The position numbers and the translations under genes are program-made. Source: Acidobacteriota bacterium (GTDB taxonomy: Bacteria; Acidobacteriota; Terriglobia; Terriglobales; Acidobacteriaceae). From it: DNA of 64,000 bases. Location: NCBI GenBank assembly GCA_021779935.1, contig JAJXZT010000006.1, forward strand, positions 1-64,000. Reading direction: 5' to 3'. Positions within the stretch are counted from its first letter, which is position 1. Each line of letters begins with the position of its first letter. Positions 1 to 7,612 of this stretch are shown here, one piece after another. A model generated the notes under the pieces. It ran no database searches. It worked only from the letters and a program-made list of their open reading frames with translations, and was not told the origin of the DNA.

Positions 1-92
1 GGCTCAACTACTACAACCACACTCGCCCGCATGGTAGTCTCGGTTACGCGCCGCCCATCAGCCGTACCAAACCGGTGGGAACAACGTCTTGA
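1..92 (+). CDS. C-terminal end of an IS481/IS3-type transposase (partial, runs off the left edge)
   Basis: Reading frame 3 is open from the window edge to a TGA at 90-92 and encodes 29 residues containing NYYNHTRPHGSLGYAPP. The pattern YN-x-x-RPH-x-SLGY-x-x-P is the hallmark of the C-terminal end of the DDE integrase core in IS481 and IS3 family transposases. There is no start codon in the window because the gene begins further left. Whether the element is intact cannot be judged. The close match to the family ending argues for a recent or still complete copy. The RPHGSLG-x-x-PP form is nearer to IS481 than IS3, but this is a guess from a short stretch. Confidence 0.72.
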   Translation, partial: LNYYNHTRPHGSLGYAPPISRTKPVGTTS

Positions 93-318
93 CCATCTAC
101 AGCCACCCAGTTTCTTTCCTGTACAGGCACAAAAAAGAGACTTGAGAGGGACAGCTTGCGTTGCATCCCATGCAAGCAAAAGAGCTTGCATGGGCCACCC
201 GGATCGTTTTCCTCCTCCCCCTTCTGCGTTACGGGTGGGGTTTGACACCCTATTCCCGGGCCAGTACCCTGAAAGTAGCCAATTGCGCCTGAAACGCGCC
301 TGACGGCATCCAATAACT
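93..318. other. Non-coding stretch between transposase tail and DUF1385 gene
   Basis: No convincing gene is seen in either strand: the short open frames here lack family features and overlap one another. It should contain the right end of the insertion sequence and the promoter of the DUF1385 gene. I could not define the terminal inverted repeat of the element. The only clear structure is the perfect hairpin at 167-194. Confidence 0.5.
167..194. repeat. Perfect 11-bp inverted repeat with 6-nt loop
   Basis: CCCATGCAAGC (167-177), loop AAAAGA, GCTTGCATGGG (184-194). No T-run follows on either strand, so it is not a classical intrinsic terminator. It may be a palindromic repeat or part of the neighbouring insertion element. 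Confidence 0.6.
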
Positions 319-1305
319 ATGCGTCGTTTACGTCAATTCCTCCGTTTACAAGCCGCCCTGCAACTGCTTCCCGCGCTGGAGAGCGCGGAGGAGACGCTGG
401 TGGGCGGGCAAGCCGTGCTGGAAGGCGTGATGATGCGGTCGCCTCATGCGTGGGGCATCGCCGTGCGCAAGGGTTCGGGCGAGATTGCGACACACTCGGA
501 ACCGCTGGAGCGTCCGTCAGACAAGCACAAGTGGATGGCGTGGCCGGTGGTGCGAGGCGTGATCACGCTGGGCCAGGCGATGGGGCTGGGCTTCAAGGCT
601 CTGCGCTACGCGAGCAACGTGGCGCTGGACGAAGTTCCGGTGAACGACGAGGGCAAGACGATCCAGTTGAGCGGCTGGGTGATGGCCGTGAACGCGGTGA
701 TTTCGCTGGCGTTCTTTATCTTTATGTACAAGTTCCTGCCGCTGGTGGCGGCGACGGAAGTGAAGAAGCACTGGCCGGCGTTCGGCAACGACATCCTGTT
801 CAACCTGGTGGATGGCGTGGTGAGGCTGACGCTGTTCCTGGGATTCCTGTACCTGGTTTCGCAGTGGAAGGACATGCGCCGAGTGTTTGAATACCATGGC
901 GCAGAGCACAAGACGGTGTTCGCGTTCGAGTCGAAAGACCCGCTGGAAGTGGGCGCGGTGCAGAAGTACTCGACGTTCCATCCGCGCTGCGGGACGAGCT
1001 TCCTGATCACGGTGATGCTGTTCTCGATGGTGATCTACATGTTCTTCCCGGTGCAGTCGTTCCTGGCGAAGTTCGCAATCAGGATCGCACTGCTGCCGCT
1101 GATCGTGGGAGTGTCGTACGAGATCATACGGTTTGCGGCAAAGAAACGGACGTCGCTGTTTGCGATGATGACCGCTCCGGGACTGTGGCTGCAACGGATC
1201 ACGACGAAGGCTCCCGACAATGGACAGGTGGAGTGCGCAATTGTCGCGCTGAATGAAGCGATGGAGCTGGAAAAACAGCGCGGGGGAGAGATGGTGATTG
1301 CGTAA
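319..1305 (+). CDS. DUF1385 family membrane protein (YqhQ-like)
   Basis: 328-residue predicted inner-membrane protein. The N-terminal part carries the family signature VGGQAVLEGVMMRSP (about residues 28-42). About four hydrophobic segments follow, among them VNAVISLAFFIFMYKFL, the stretch around LTLFLGFLYLV, and two near the C-terminus, with the conserved YHGAEHKTV and HPRCGTSFL motifs between them (Glu, two His and a Cys that could bind a metal). The biochemical role of the family is not established. It lies directly upstream of prfA and prmC, an arrangement typical of this family in several phyla, so it may be co-expressed with release-factor genes, although 371 bp with repeats separate it from prfA. 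The ATG at 319 precedes the conserved region by a reasonable distance; no good Shine-Dalgarno is visible. Confidence 0.85.
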   Translation: MRRLRQFLRLQAALQLLPALESAEETLVGGQAVLEGVMMRSPHAWGIAVRKGSGEIATHSEPLERPSDKHKWMAWPVVRGVITLGQAMGLGFKALRYASNVALDEVPVNDEGKTIQLSGWVMAVNAVISLAFFIFMYKFLPLVAATEVKKHWPAFGNDILFNLVDGVVRLTLFLGFLYLVSQWKDMRRVFEYHGAEHKTVFAFESKDPLEVGAVQKYSTFHPRCGTSFLITVMLFSMVIYMFFPVQSFLAKFAIRIALLPLIVGVSYEIIRFAAKKRTSLFAMMTAPGLWLQRITTKAPDNGQVECAIVALNEAMELEKQRGGEMVIA

Positions 1306-1342
1306 CGGCCATCGGAAGCAAGGTTTCGGAAGTCTCGAAAAA

Positions 1343-1378
1343 GCAACTACCCCGCCCTAGCAAGCTAGGACGGGGCAC
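1343..1378. repeat. Family A palindromic repeat, copy 1
   Basis: The left part reads GCAACTACCCCGCCCTAGC and the right part GCTAGGACGGGGCAC; the arms pair over 12 positions with one mismatch around a 2-nt loop. The outer sequence (AACTACCCC-R-CCCT on the left, GGGGCAC on the right) recurs at 1414-1462 and, diverged, at 19758-19808, while the inner stem differs in each copy. Orientation is the same in the three copies. Confidence 0.7.
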
Positions 1379-1413
1379 CCGAAGCAGAAGTTTCGAATTT
1401 CGAGAGAAACAAA

Positions 1414-1462
1414 GCAAACTACCCCACCCTGTCGCCAACAACAGGCGACAAGGGTAGGGCAC
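1414..1462. repeat. Family A palindromic repeat, copy 2
   Basis: The outer parts AAACTACCCCACCCT and AGGGTAGGGCAC match copy 1 and copy 3; the inner stem is GTCGCC (1431-1436) with GGCGAC (1444-1449) around a 7-nt loop. It lies 35 bp after copy 1, making a tandem pair between the DUF1385 gene and prfA. Confidence 0.7.
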
Positions 1463-1595
1463 AAAGAGTAAGAGTTGGCGATTAGCTGAAATGACCCGTG
1501 CCTGCCACAATTCGATTGCCCTGCAACACCTTCCCGGCGAACTCTAGCGGCCCCGCCGCCAACACCCGTCTTCGCGCCGTACTCATAAGCCACCA

Positions 1596-1601
1596 TAGAA
1601 T
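1596..1601 (+). promoter_or_regulatory. Probable -10 box of prfA
   Basis: TAGAAT, the same -10 hexamer seen before many genes here. It would give a leader of about 65 nt before the prfA ATG at 1677. No convincing -35 hexamer is visible. Confidence 0.35.
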
Positions 1602-1676
1602 AAAAGCGCACATCTCAGGACGCCGCGGTTTCCGCGCGGCACGATCACTGAGAAGAAAAGATCGAGAACCACTGCC

Positions 1677-2753
1677 ATGTTTGAACGTTTAGACCAGATC
1701 GAAACCCGTTACGAAGAGCTGACGCAGGCGCTGGCGTCGCCGGATATCGCCGGCGACTCGTCGAAGTATCAGAAGACCGCGAAGGCACACAGCGAACTGC
1801 TGCCGATCGTGGAGAAGTATCGCGAGTTCAAGGACCTGAAGCGCGGCATCGAAGAAAGCCGAGTGATGTTGGCCGATGAGTCCGACGAAGAGATGAAGGC
1901 GTATGCGCAGGAAGAGCTGAACAAACTGGAAGAGCGCGTGGTGCAGGTGGAAGCCGAGTTGAAAGTGCTGCTGCTGCCGAAGGATCCCAACGACGAGAAG
2001 AACGTCGTGCTGGAAATACGAGCGGGCACGGGCGGCGACGAGGCAACACTGTTCGCGGCGGAGATTTTCCGCATGTACATGCGCTATGCGGAGACTCGGC
2101 GGTGGAAGGTGGAAGTGCTGTCGAACTCGGAGTCGTCGGTGGGCGGACTGAAGGAAGTGATCGCGATCATCGAAGGCCAGAGGGTGTATTCGCAGATGAA
2201 ATACGAGAGCGGAGTGCATCGCGTACAGCGGGTTCCGGCAACGGAGACGCAGGGGCGGGTGCATACGTCGGCGGTGACGGTGGCGGTGCTGCCGGAAGCC
2301 GAGGACGTGGACATCAAGATTGAAGCGAAGGATATTCGCATCGATACGTTCTGCTCGTCGGGGCCGGGAGGACAGTCGGTGAATACGACGTACTCGGCAG
2401 TGCGGATTACGCACCTTCCGACAAATACAGTGGTGAGCTGCCAGGACGAGAAATCGCAGATCAAGAACCGCGAAAAAGGAATGCGCGTGTTGCGGTCGCG
2501 ACTCTACGAGATGGAACAGGCGAAGCAACAGGAAGCGCTGGCCAAGGAACGGCGGTCGATGGTGGGGTCGGGCGATCGCAGCGAAAAGATACGGACGTAC
2601 AACTTCCCGCAGAATCGCGTGACGGATCACCGGATCGGATTGACGCTCCACCAGTTGCAGGACGTGATGGACGGAAAGCTACAGCCGTTTGTGGATGGAC
2701 TGGTGACACACTACGAGGCGGAAAAGCTGAAGCAGGACAACGAAGCGCGGTAA
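1677..2753 (+). CDS. prfA: Peptide chain release factor 1
   Basis: 358 residues, the usual RF1 length. RF1 reads stop codons UAA and UAG in the ribosomal A site and triggers hydrolysis of peptidyl-tRNA. The domain-2 stop-recognition region contains [12 protein letters not shown] with the PAT tripeptide that distinguishes RF1 from RF2 (which has SPF). The peptidyl-hydrolysis GGQ motif is in [16 protein letters not shown]; its Gln is the residue methylated by PrmC, which is encoded next door at 2843. The ATG at 1677 is the natural start ([15 protein letters not shown]). Between prfA and prmC lies an unusual leader with alternative hairpins. Confidence 0.97.
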   Translation: MFERLDQIETRYEELTQALASPDIAGDSSKYQKTAKAHSELLPIVEKYREFKDLKRGIEESRVMLADESDEEMKAYAQEELNKLEERVVQVEAELKVLLLPKDPNDEKNVVLEIRAGTGGDEATLFAAEIFRMYMRYAETRRWKVEVLSNSESSVGGLKEVIAIIEGQRVYSQMKYESGVHRVQRVPATETQGRVHTSAVTVAVLPEAEDVDIKIEAKDIRIDTFCSSGPGGQSVNTTYSAVRITHLPTNTVVSCQDEKSQIKNREKGMRVLRSRLYEMEQAKQQEALAKERRSMVGSGDRSEKIRTYNFPQNRVTDHRIGLTLHQLQDVMDGKLQPFVDGLVTHYEAEKLKQDNEAR

Positions 2754-2761
2754 AAAGTCAT

Positions 2762-2838
2762 AAAGGCGAAAGTAGAAAGTAATGGTCCGAGGATCGTTGC
2801 TTTTCACTTTCGCCTTTTCCCTTTTTCCTTTCTACTTT
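2762..2838 (+). promoter_or_regulatory. Alternative-hairpin leader between prfA and prmC
   Basis: The left arm AAAGGCGAAAGT (2762-2773) is perfectly complementary to ACTTTCGCCTTT (2806-2817). The overlapping left arm AAAGTAGAAAG (2769-2779) is perfectly complementary to CTTTCTACTTT (2828-2838). The two pairings use overlapping bases and so exclude one another. The right-hand segments are pyrimidine-rich and end three nucleotides before the prmC ATG, so the second pairing would also bury the ribosome entry region of prmC. A role in attenuation or translational control is inference. Confidence 0.5.
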
Positions 2839-2842
2839 CCCT

Positions 2843-3691
2843 ATGTTTCTACGCGGGGCACTGCAGGCCGCAGTCGAGCGGCTCACGGAAAACGCCGTCG
2901 GATCACCACGCATGAACGCAGAGACCTTGCTGATGTTCGTGCTGGGATGCGATCGCGCATATCTGTACGCGCATCCGGAGCGAGAACTGACAGGCAATGA
3001 GCAGGCGCGCTACGACGAGGCAATCGCGCGTCGGGCGAGCGGGTATCCGGCACAGTACATCACGGGGCACCAGGAGTTCTGGGGACTGGATTTCCTGGTG
3101 AATCCGGCGGTGCTGATACCGCGTCCGGAGACGGAGCACGTCATAGAGACGGTGCTGGAGCTGGTGGGCGAGCGGACGAGCAAAGTGAAGATCGTGGACG
3201 TGGGAACAGGGTCGGGGGCGATTGCGATTGCACTGGCAAAAGAGCTGCCGCTGGCGGAGATTTACGCAGTGGATCTCTCGGCGGAGGCGCTGGAAGTGGC
3301 GCGGGCGAATGCCGCACGGCTGGAACTGGATCGAGTACGGTTCGCCAAGAGCGATGTGCTGGACGATTTTCCGCGCGATGGGTCGTTCGATTTCGTGGTG
3401 TCGAATCCGCCGTATGTCGCGCTGAACGAAGAAGACAAAGTGCAGGACGTGGTGAAGAAGTTCGAGCCGCGCATGGCCGTGTTCGCGGGAGAACATGGAC
3501 TCGACGTCATACGAAAACTGATTCCGCAGGCGCACGAAACGCTGCGTGAGGGCGGATGGCTATTGATCGAAATTGGCTATTCGATGGCGGAAGCAGTGTG
3601 CGGATTGTTGACTGGATGGGACGGGATGCGGGTGGCGCCGGACCTGGCGGGGATTCCGAGGGTGGTGGTGGCAAGGAAGCCGCAAAAATGA
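2843..3691 (+). CDS. prmC: Release-factor glutamine methyltransferase PrmC (HemK)
   Basis: 282 residues. It methylates the GGQ glutamine of release factors using S-adenosylmethionine. The N-terminal helical domain is followed by a Rossmann methyltransferase domain: SAM-binding VDVGTGSGAIAIALA at about 117-131 and the catalytic NPPY motif in FVVSNPPYVAL at about 182-192, the diagnostic N6-type/glutamine methyltransferase motif. It follows prfA by 89 bp on the same strand, the classic pairing of enzyme and substrate. Start at ATG 2843 (MFLRGALQAAVERL) matches the family N-terminus; an upstream ATG at 2782 is in another frame. No Shine-Dalgarno is visible because the upstream region is a pyrimidine tract. 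Confidence 0.95.
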   Translation: MFLRGALQAAVERLTENAVGSPRMNAETLLMFVLGCDRAYLYAHPERELTGNEQARYDEAIARRASGYPAQYITGHQEFWGLDFLVNPAVLIPRPETEHVIETVLELVGERTSKVKIVDVGTGSGAIAIALAKELPLAEIYAVDLSAEALEVARANAARLELDRVRFAKSDVLDDFPRDGSFDFVVSNPPYVALNEEDKVQDVVKKFEPRMAVFAGEHGLDVIRKLIPQAHETLREGGWLLIEIGYSMAEAVCGLLTGWDGMRVAPDLAGIPRVVVARKPQK

Positions 3692-3692
3692 G

Positions 3693-3762
3693 TTGGCCAC
3701 AGACCCGTGCCCCCTTTTGCGCGAACTGGTTAGTCCGCGCGACACCGCAAATCCGTGGCCAA
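3693..3762. terminator. Nested inverted repeats between convergent prmC and osmC-like genes
   Basis: The outer arms are TTGGCCAC (3693-3700) and GTGGCCAA (3755-3762). The inner hairpin is GCGCGAACT, loop GGTT, AGTCCGCGC, with one mismatch. On the plus strand GCTTTTTACG follows, so it may end prmC transcription; it may equally be a palindromic repeat element. Confidence 0.45.
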
Positions 3763-3767
3763 GCTTT

Positions 3768-4217
3768 TTACGCGTGAGCGAGTGCCGGTTCAACGGCAAC
3801 CACATGCGCCTTCATCGTGACCTTGGCTTTAAGGTTTCGCGTGATGAGGCAGTGGTTTTTCGCCCGGTGCATTGCTTTCTCGTATTCCTTTGTATCCGGA
3901 TCCGCGGCGTGAACCGTGACATCGAGATGAACCTCGGTGATCTCCGGGACTTTTCTGACCGCTTCGATCAAAACCTCCGCGACCGTTTCGATGCTCTCGG
4001 CGGGAAGATGCACCGTTTCAAGTTCACGGGCAACGCTGACGGCGATACAGGAAGCTTCCGCAGCGGCCAGCATCTCGCTGGGCGTGATGCACGGAACCTC
4101 TCCCGAACTTGATCCAGCGGTGTAAATCAACTTGGAAATCACGCCGCTTGAAGTAGTGACCGTGCCTTCTCCGACCCGGACTCCGCCCTTCCAAACCGCG
4201 CTTGCAGTGCGTTTCAT
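3768..4217 (-). CDS. OsmC family peroxiredoxin-like protein
   Basis: 149 residues, the standard size for the OsmC/Ohr fold. Members reduce organic hydroperoxides through two cysteines. The two expected cysteines are present: one in LAAAEASCIAVSVA (near residue 57) at the start of the central helix and one in AKNHCLITRNL (near 125). The N-terminus MKRTASAVWKGGVRVGEG is the usual OsmC-type strand with TASAVWKG. It reads toward prmC and lies 222 bp downstream of purH, so it likely has its own promoter. A GGAGGCTCGTC stretch on the minus strand just upstream of the ATG serves as ribosome-binding site. OsmC versus Ohr subfamily: the GVRVGEG and IT-PSEMLAAA region is OsmC-like. Confidence 0.9.
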   Translation of the reverse strand: MKRTASAVWKGGVRVGEGTVTTSSGVISKLIYTAGSSSGEVPCITPSEMLAAAEASCIAVSVARELETVHLPAESIETVAEVLIEAVRKVPEITEVHLDVTVHAADPDTKEYEKAMHRAKNHCLITRNLKAKVTMKAHVVAVEPALAHA

Positions 4218-4392
4218 GACGAGCCTCCTGTTCGAAGCGACTTCGGATATGAATGCGTATGAACTTCCCTAATAGTGCCGTATTAAGAATGATTCATGAC
4301 CGGGAGGCGGGCAGTGACGCAGGACACGCGGAGATGTATCAGGCGGCAAATGTCACGGTGATGTGTTCTGCTGTGGGCGGGGTAAGTTTGTC

Positions 4393-4419
4393 AAAGGAAA
4401 GGGCGGCACGAGGCCGCCC
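4393..4419 (-). terminator. Intrinsic terminator of purH
   Basis: On the minus strand GGGCGGC, loop CTCGT, GCCGCCC (4419-4401) is followed by TTTCCTTT. It lies 21 bp after the purH stop codon. Confidence 0.7.
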
Positions 4420-4439
4420 GGAGTCGTGCAGAATGGAAC

Positions 4440-6011
4440 TCAGTGGCGGAAGTGACGTACGCCAGTGAAGATCATGGCCATGCCAAGACGGTTGGCGGCG
4501 TCGATGACTTCCTGATCGCGAACGGAACCGCCGGGTTCGATCACCGCAGTGGCGCCAGCCTGAGCGACGACTTCAAGGCCATCGGCAAAGGGAAAGAAGG
4601 CATCGCTGGCAGCGACGCAACCCTGCAACGGAAGTACGGCCTTCATCGCGCCAAGCTTTGCCGAGTCGACGCGGCTCATTTGTCCCGCACCGACGCCGAT
4701 GCTCTGCCCGTTCCTGGCGTAGAGGATCGCATTGGACTTGACGTGCTTGCAGATCTTCCAGGCAAAGAGCAGGTCGGTGAGTTCGTCCTTGGTTGGCTGA
4801 CGCTGGGTGACGACCTTCAAATCCTCGGGGTTGAGAGGACGCATGTCGTTGTCCTGCACGAGGACTCCGCCGGAGACGTTCTTCAATACCCAGCGCTGGC
4901 TGGCCGGTTGAATCTCGACCAGCCGGAGATTTTTCCTGGCAGCGAACTTCTCGCGCGCGGCATCGTCAAAACCGGGAGCGGCGACGGCTTCCACAAAAAG
5001 CTTCGCAATCTCCGCAGCAGCCTTGCCATCGACGACGCGATTGACACCAATGACACTGCCGAAGGCGGAGACGGGATCGCACTCAAGAGCGCGGACGTAG
5101 GCGTCGGCAAGGTCCTGACCGGTGGCAGCGCCGCAAGGGTTGGTGTGCTTGATGATGGCGCAGAAAGGCTCATCAAATTCCTGCGCGAGATCCCAGGCAG
5201 CCTGCAAATCGACAATGTTGTTGTAGGAGAGTTCCTTGCCCTGCAACTGTTTGCCATTCGCAACGCCACGACCGGAGCCGTCAGAGTAAAGCGCCGCGCC
5301 CTGGTGCGGGTTTTCGCCGTAACGCAGGTCGGCGGCTTTCTCGAAGTGCAGACGCAGCTTGTCGGGAAATCCGGCGGCGCCATTGATATTAGAGATGTCG
5401 AATTTGCCTTCGCCATCAATGGTGATGCTTTCCAGGGCCGAGGCGATTGCCGAGTCGTAGGCGGAGGTGGTGGCAAAAGCCTTCTGCGCGAGCTGCCAAC
5501 GCGTCTGAAGGGAGAGAGCGCCAGAGTTGGCGGCCATCTCAGTGGCAATCAAGCCGTAGTCGGCAGGCGACGTCACGATGGCGACATCGTGAAAGTTCTT
5601 GGCGGCCGAGCGCACCATCGAAGGTCCGCCGATGTCGATGTTCTCGATGATCTCTTCGAAATGCACGCCGGGCTTGCCGGCGGTCTTTTCGAAGGCATAG
5701 AGATTGACGACGACCATGTCGATGGGCTGAATGCCATGAACGCTGACCTGCTGCTGATGTTCGGGGTTGGAACGGATATGAAGAATGCCGCCGTGAACCT
5801 TGGGATGAAGCGTCTTGACGCGACCGTCGAGCATCTCCGGGAAGCCGGTGAGTTCGGAAATGTCCTTGACCGCGACGCCGGCTTCACGCAGGAGTTTTGC
5901 GGTACCGCCGGTGGAGATTAACTCCACGCCCATGTCCGCAAGTTTGCGGGCGAAATCCGCGAGTCCAGTTTTGTCGGTGACACTGAGGATTGCGCGCTGA
6001 ATCTTTGCCAT
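4440..6011 (-). CDS. purH: Bifunctional AICAR formyltransferase / IMP cyclohydrolase
   Basis: 523 residues, full length. It carries out the last two steps of purine synthesis: formylation of AICAR with 10-formyl-tetrahydrofolate and ring closure to IMP. The N-terminal MGS-like cyclohydrolase domain (about 1-200) starts AILSVTDKTGLADFARKL and contains LISTGGTAKLLREAGV. The C-terminal formyltransferase domain contains KHTNPCGAA with the catalytic Lys-His pair and RYGENPHQ. A minus-strand GAGGGGCAGT sequence immediately before the ATG is a good ribosome-binding site, and a strong terminator follows the stop. It is monocistronic as far as can be seen. Confidence 0.97.
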   Translation of the reverse strand: MAKIQRAILSVTDKTGLADFARKLADMGVELISTGGTAKLLREAGVAVKDISELTGFPEMLDGRVKTLHPKVHGGILHIRSNPEHQQQVSVHGIQPIDMVVVNLYAFEKTAGKPGVHFEEIIENIDIGGPSMVRSAAKNFHDVAIVTSPADYGLIATEMAANSGALSLQTRWQLAQKAFATTSAYDSAIASALESITIDGEGKFDISNINGAAGFPDKLRLHFEKAADLRYGENPHQGAALYSDGSGRGVANGKQLQGKELSYNNIVDLQAAWDLAQEFDEPFCAIIKHTNPCGAATGQDLADAYVRALECDPVSAFGSVIGVNRVVDGKAAAEIAKLFVEAVAAPGFDDAAREKFAARKNLRLVEIQPASQRWVLKNVSGGVLVQDNDMRPLNPEDLKVVTQRQPTKDELTDLLFAWKICKHVKSNAILYARNGQSIGVGAGQMSRVDSAKLGAMKAVLPLQGCVAASDAFFPFADGLEVVAQAGATAVIEPGGSVRDQEVIDAANRLGMAMIFTGVRHFRH

Positions 6012-6222
6012 ACTGCCCCTCTTCGAGAGTTGAAAGTTGCCGGAGCGATTGCGCCGGGACCGCGGCTCTTGTCATCCACCGGAACCGACCGGCGGGATTT
6101 TGGGGTTCCAGGGCAACGAGTGTGCGGACGCAGGGTTGCGCCAGATCACTCGTTCTGCACTGAGCTTGTAAACACTATAAATTGCCGGGGTACTTGAAAA
6201 GACATCCTACGGTGAGGAAAAG

Positions 6223-6804
6223 TCAGTTGCGGGCCTTCGCCTTCAACTTTACCTGTCCTTCCTGTACTTCTACAGTGTACTCGACCGCCTGGCAGCCGTA
6301 CTGCTGTTGAATCTGCTGGGTCTTGTGGCGAACAAAAGTCTGGAAGGATTCGAAGTTGCCGGTGTTGGGAAGACCAGCACGCTTGCGAGCGTGGGACATG
6401 GCGTCAAAGAGGCCGCGAACGCTGGAGGATTCATCGTCGCCGCCGGTGGCCAGCACGGTAACGGCACGTCCGGCACGCCTGGGAGAGGGTTCATCGTCGA
6501 CCATGCGTAAGCCGGCGATGCCGAGGACGGCGTCCTGCGGGCGGCGATACCCTTCTTCCTTGATCTTCGATTTCTGACGCCAGAGATCGCCATAAAGCGC
6601 GTACTTCTGCGCCATGGAGTTGTAGCGGAAACGCTGGGCGTAGCTGAGACGTCCGGAGTCGCTGAACTTTTTCAGCAAGGAAGTGACGCGCCACTCCGTG
6701 TCCGTCGGAGGCTTTTTGGAACCACCGCCAAAGTACACGTCATATTCGATCTTCAGCCGCCGAATAGACTCCTCCAGCAAGCCGAGTTCTTCGTCAATGG
6801 TCAC
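6223..6804 (-). CDS. Hypothetical protein resembling the MXAN_5187 C-terminal domain family
   Basis: 193 residues, apparently cytoplasmic. The N-terminal half (MTIDEELGLLEESIRRLKIEYDVYFGGG...) looks like a helical region with a conserved RLKIEYDVYFGGG block, followed by AQRFRYNSMAQKYALYGDLWRQK. This arrangement resembles the domain annotated at the C-terminus of Myxococcus MXAN_5187-type proteins and common as a stand-alone protein in Acidobacteriota; that is recognition from memory, not a search. Function is unknown. The start is a GTG at 6804 immediately followed by TIDEE; no strong ribosome-binding site is seen. It lies 147 bp downstream of the XRE regulator gene on the same strand. Confidence 0.7.
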   Translation of the reverse strand: MTIDEELGLLEESIRRLKIEYDVYFGGGSKKPPTDTEWRVTSLLKKFSDSGRLSYAQRFRYNSMAQKYALYGDLWRQKSKIKEEGYRRPQDAVLGIAGLRMVDDEPSPRRAGRAVTVLATGGDDESSSVRGLFDAMSHARKRAGLPNTGNFESFQTFVRHKTQQIQQQYGCQAVEYTVEVQEGQVKLKAKARN

Positions 6805-6951
6805 GCATCAATCCGGGGCGGCGCATAGAAGCGCCTAACAGGCGGAATATAGCACAGGCAGGCGGGCGGGACACGCCACTTGAAGCTTACGGAAGTCACA
6901 TGGAAGGAGAGCTCCGCATGGAACCTTTGGTATTGATTCACAGTTGCGGCG

Positions 6952-7302
6952 CTACTTGCTGGAGCTACTGGCCATCTTCTTAACCATGGCGAGGACAAGT
7001 TTGCGGTCACTGTCGTTGAGGCTGGAGGCATACTTGCGAACCTGGGAGAGGAAGCGAACTTCTTCTTCGCTCAACTGCGGCAGGTTCTTATTTCCGTTGT
7101 CGGAATTGCCATCATGGAAGAATTGAGCGAGAGCGACATCCATCGCCGAAGCGATCTTGGCGAGAGTGTCGAGGGACGGAATGGTGTGCCCGTTCTCGAC
7201 ACGTGAAAGGTAGCAGCGCAGCAGGCCCGTGCGTTTTTCAATGTCGCCTTGCGACATTCCTTTTTGCAAGCGGAAGTTTCGGATGGTCTCGCCGATGTTC
7301 AT
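6952..7302 (-). CDS. XRE-family helix-turn-helix transcriptional regulator
   Basis: 116 residues. The N-terminal HTH_3 domain (about 1-65) shows IRNFRLQKGMSQGDIEKRTG as helices 1-2 and LSRVENGHTIPSLDTLAKIA as the recognition-helix region, typical of Cro/cI-like repressors. The C-terminal part is a short helical segment ending in KKMASSSSK and has no ligand-binding domain. Such small regulators usually act as dimers and may be autoregulated; no operator was identified in the 310-bp upstream region. The YLSRVENGHT sequence is close to a group of Acidobacteriota orphan regulators. Target genes are unknown. Confidence 0.88.
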   Translation of the reverse strand: MNIGETIRNFRLQKGMSQGDIEKRTGLLRCYLSRVENGHTIPSLDTLAKIASAMDVALAQFFHDGNSDNGNKNLPQLSEEEVRFLSQVRKYASSLNDSDRKLVLAMVKKMASSSSK

Positions 7303-7612
7303 AGTTGTGTCACTAGTAAGGGCCCGAGGGTGAATGCATGGTAATCAGACAGCAACGGCTCTTGCAAGTAGTATTTTGCCTAATCCGGATGCGTTCATTG
7401 AGCATGAACTCTCCAGACCGAGACGAGAAGCCGGAATCGTCAAGATATACCATAACTTCCGCAATATCGGTCGAAACCCGCCACCAATACGGCGTTTCAT
7501 GTATACGGTAGATGGACAGCGGTCGATTGGACGTGTACTTTAGTTACCTAATCAGCCCTACGCGAGGGCCGACAGGTCTCGCGGTGTGATTTCGGCGAGA
7601 CCTGTTTCTAGC
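7303..7612. other. 310-bp intergenic region, with an inverted repeat at 7572-7605
   Basis: It separates the fabG stop from the XRE start on the minus strand and must hold the XRE promoter. It is AT-richer than its surroundings and has no plausible gene. Near the fabG end, ACAGGTCTCGC (7572-7582) pairs with GCGAGACCTGT (7595-7605) around 12 nt. No T-run follows on the minus strand, so termination of fabG there is only possible. Confidence 0.5.

Noticed and set aside
4443-5921. 492-codon plus-strand open frame opposite purH
   Set aside because: It is the antisense shadow of a complete, well-conserved purH; it has Gly/Asp-rich low-complexity translation and no domain.
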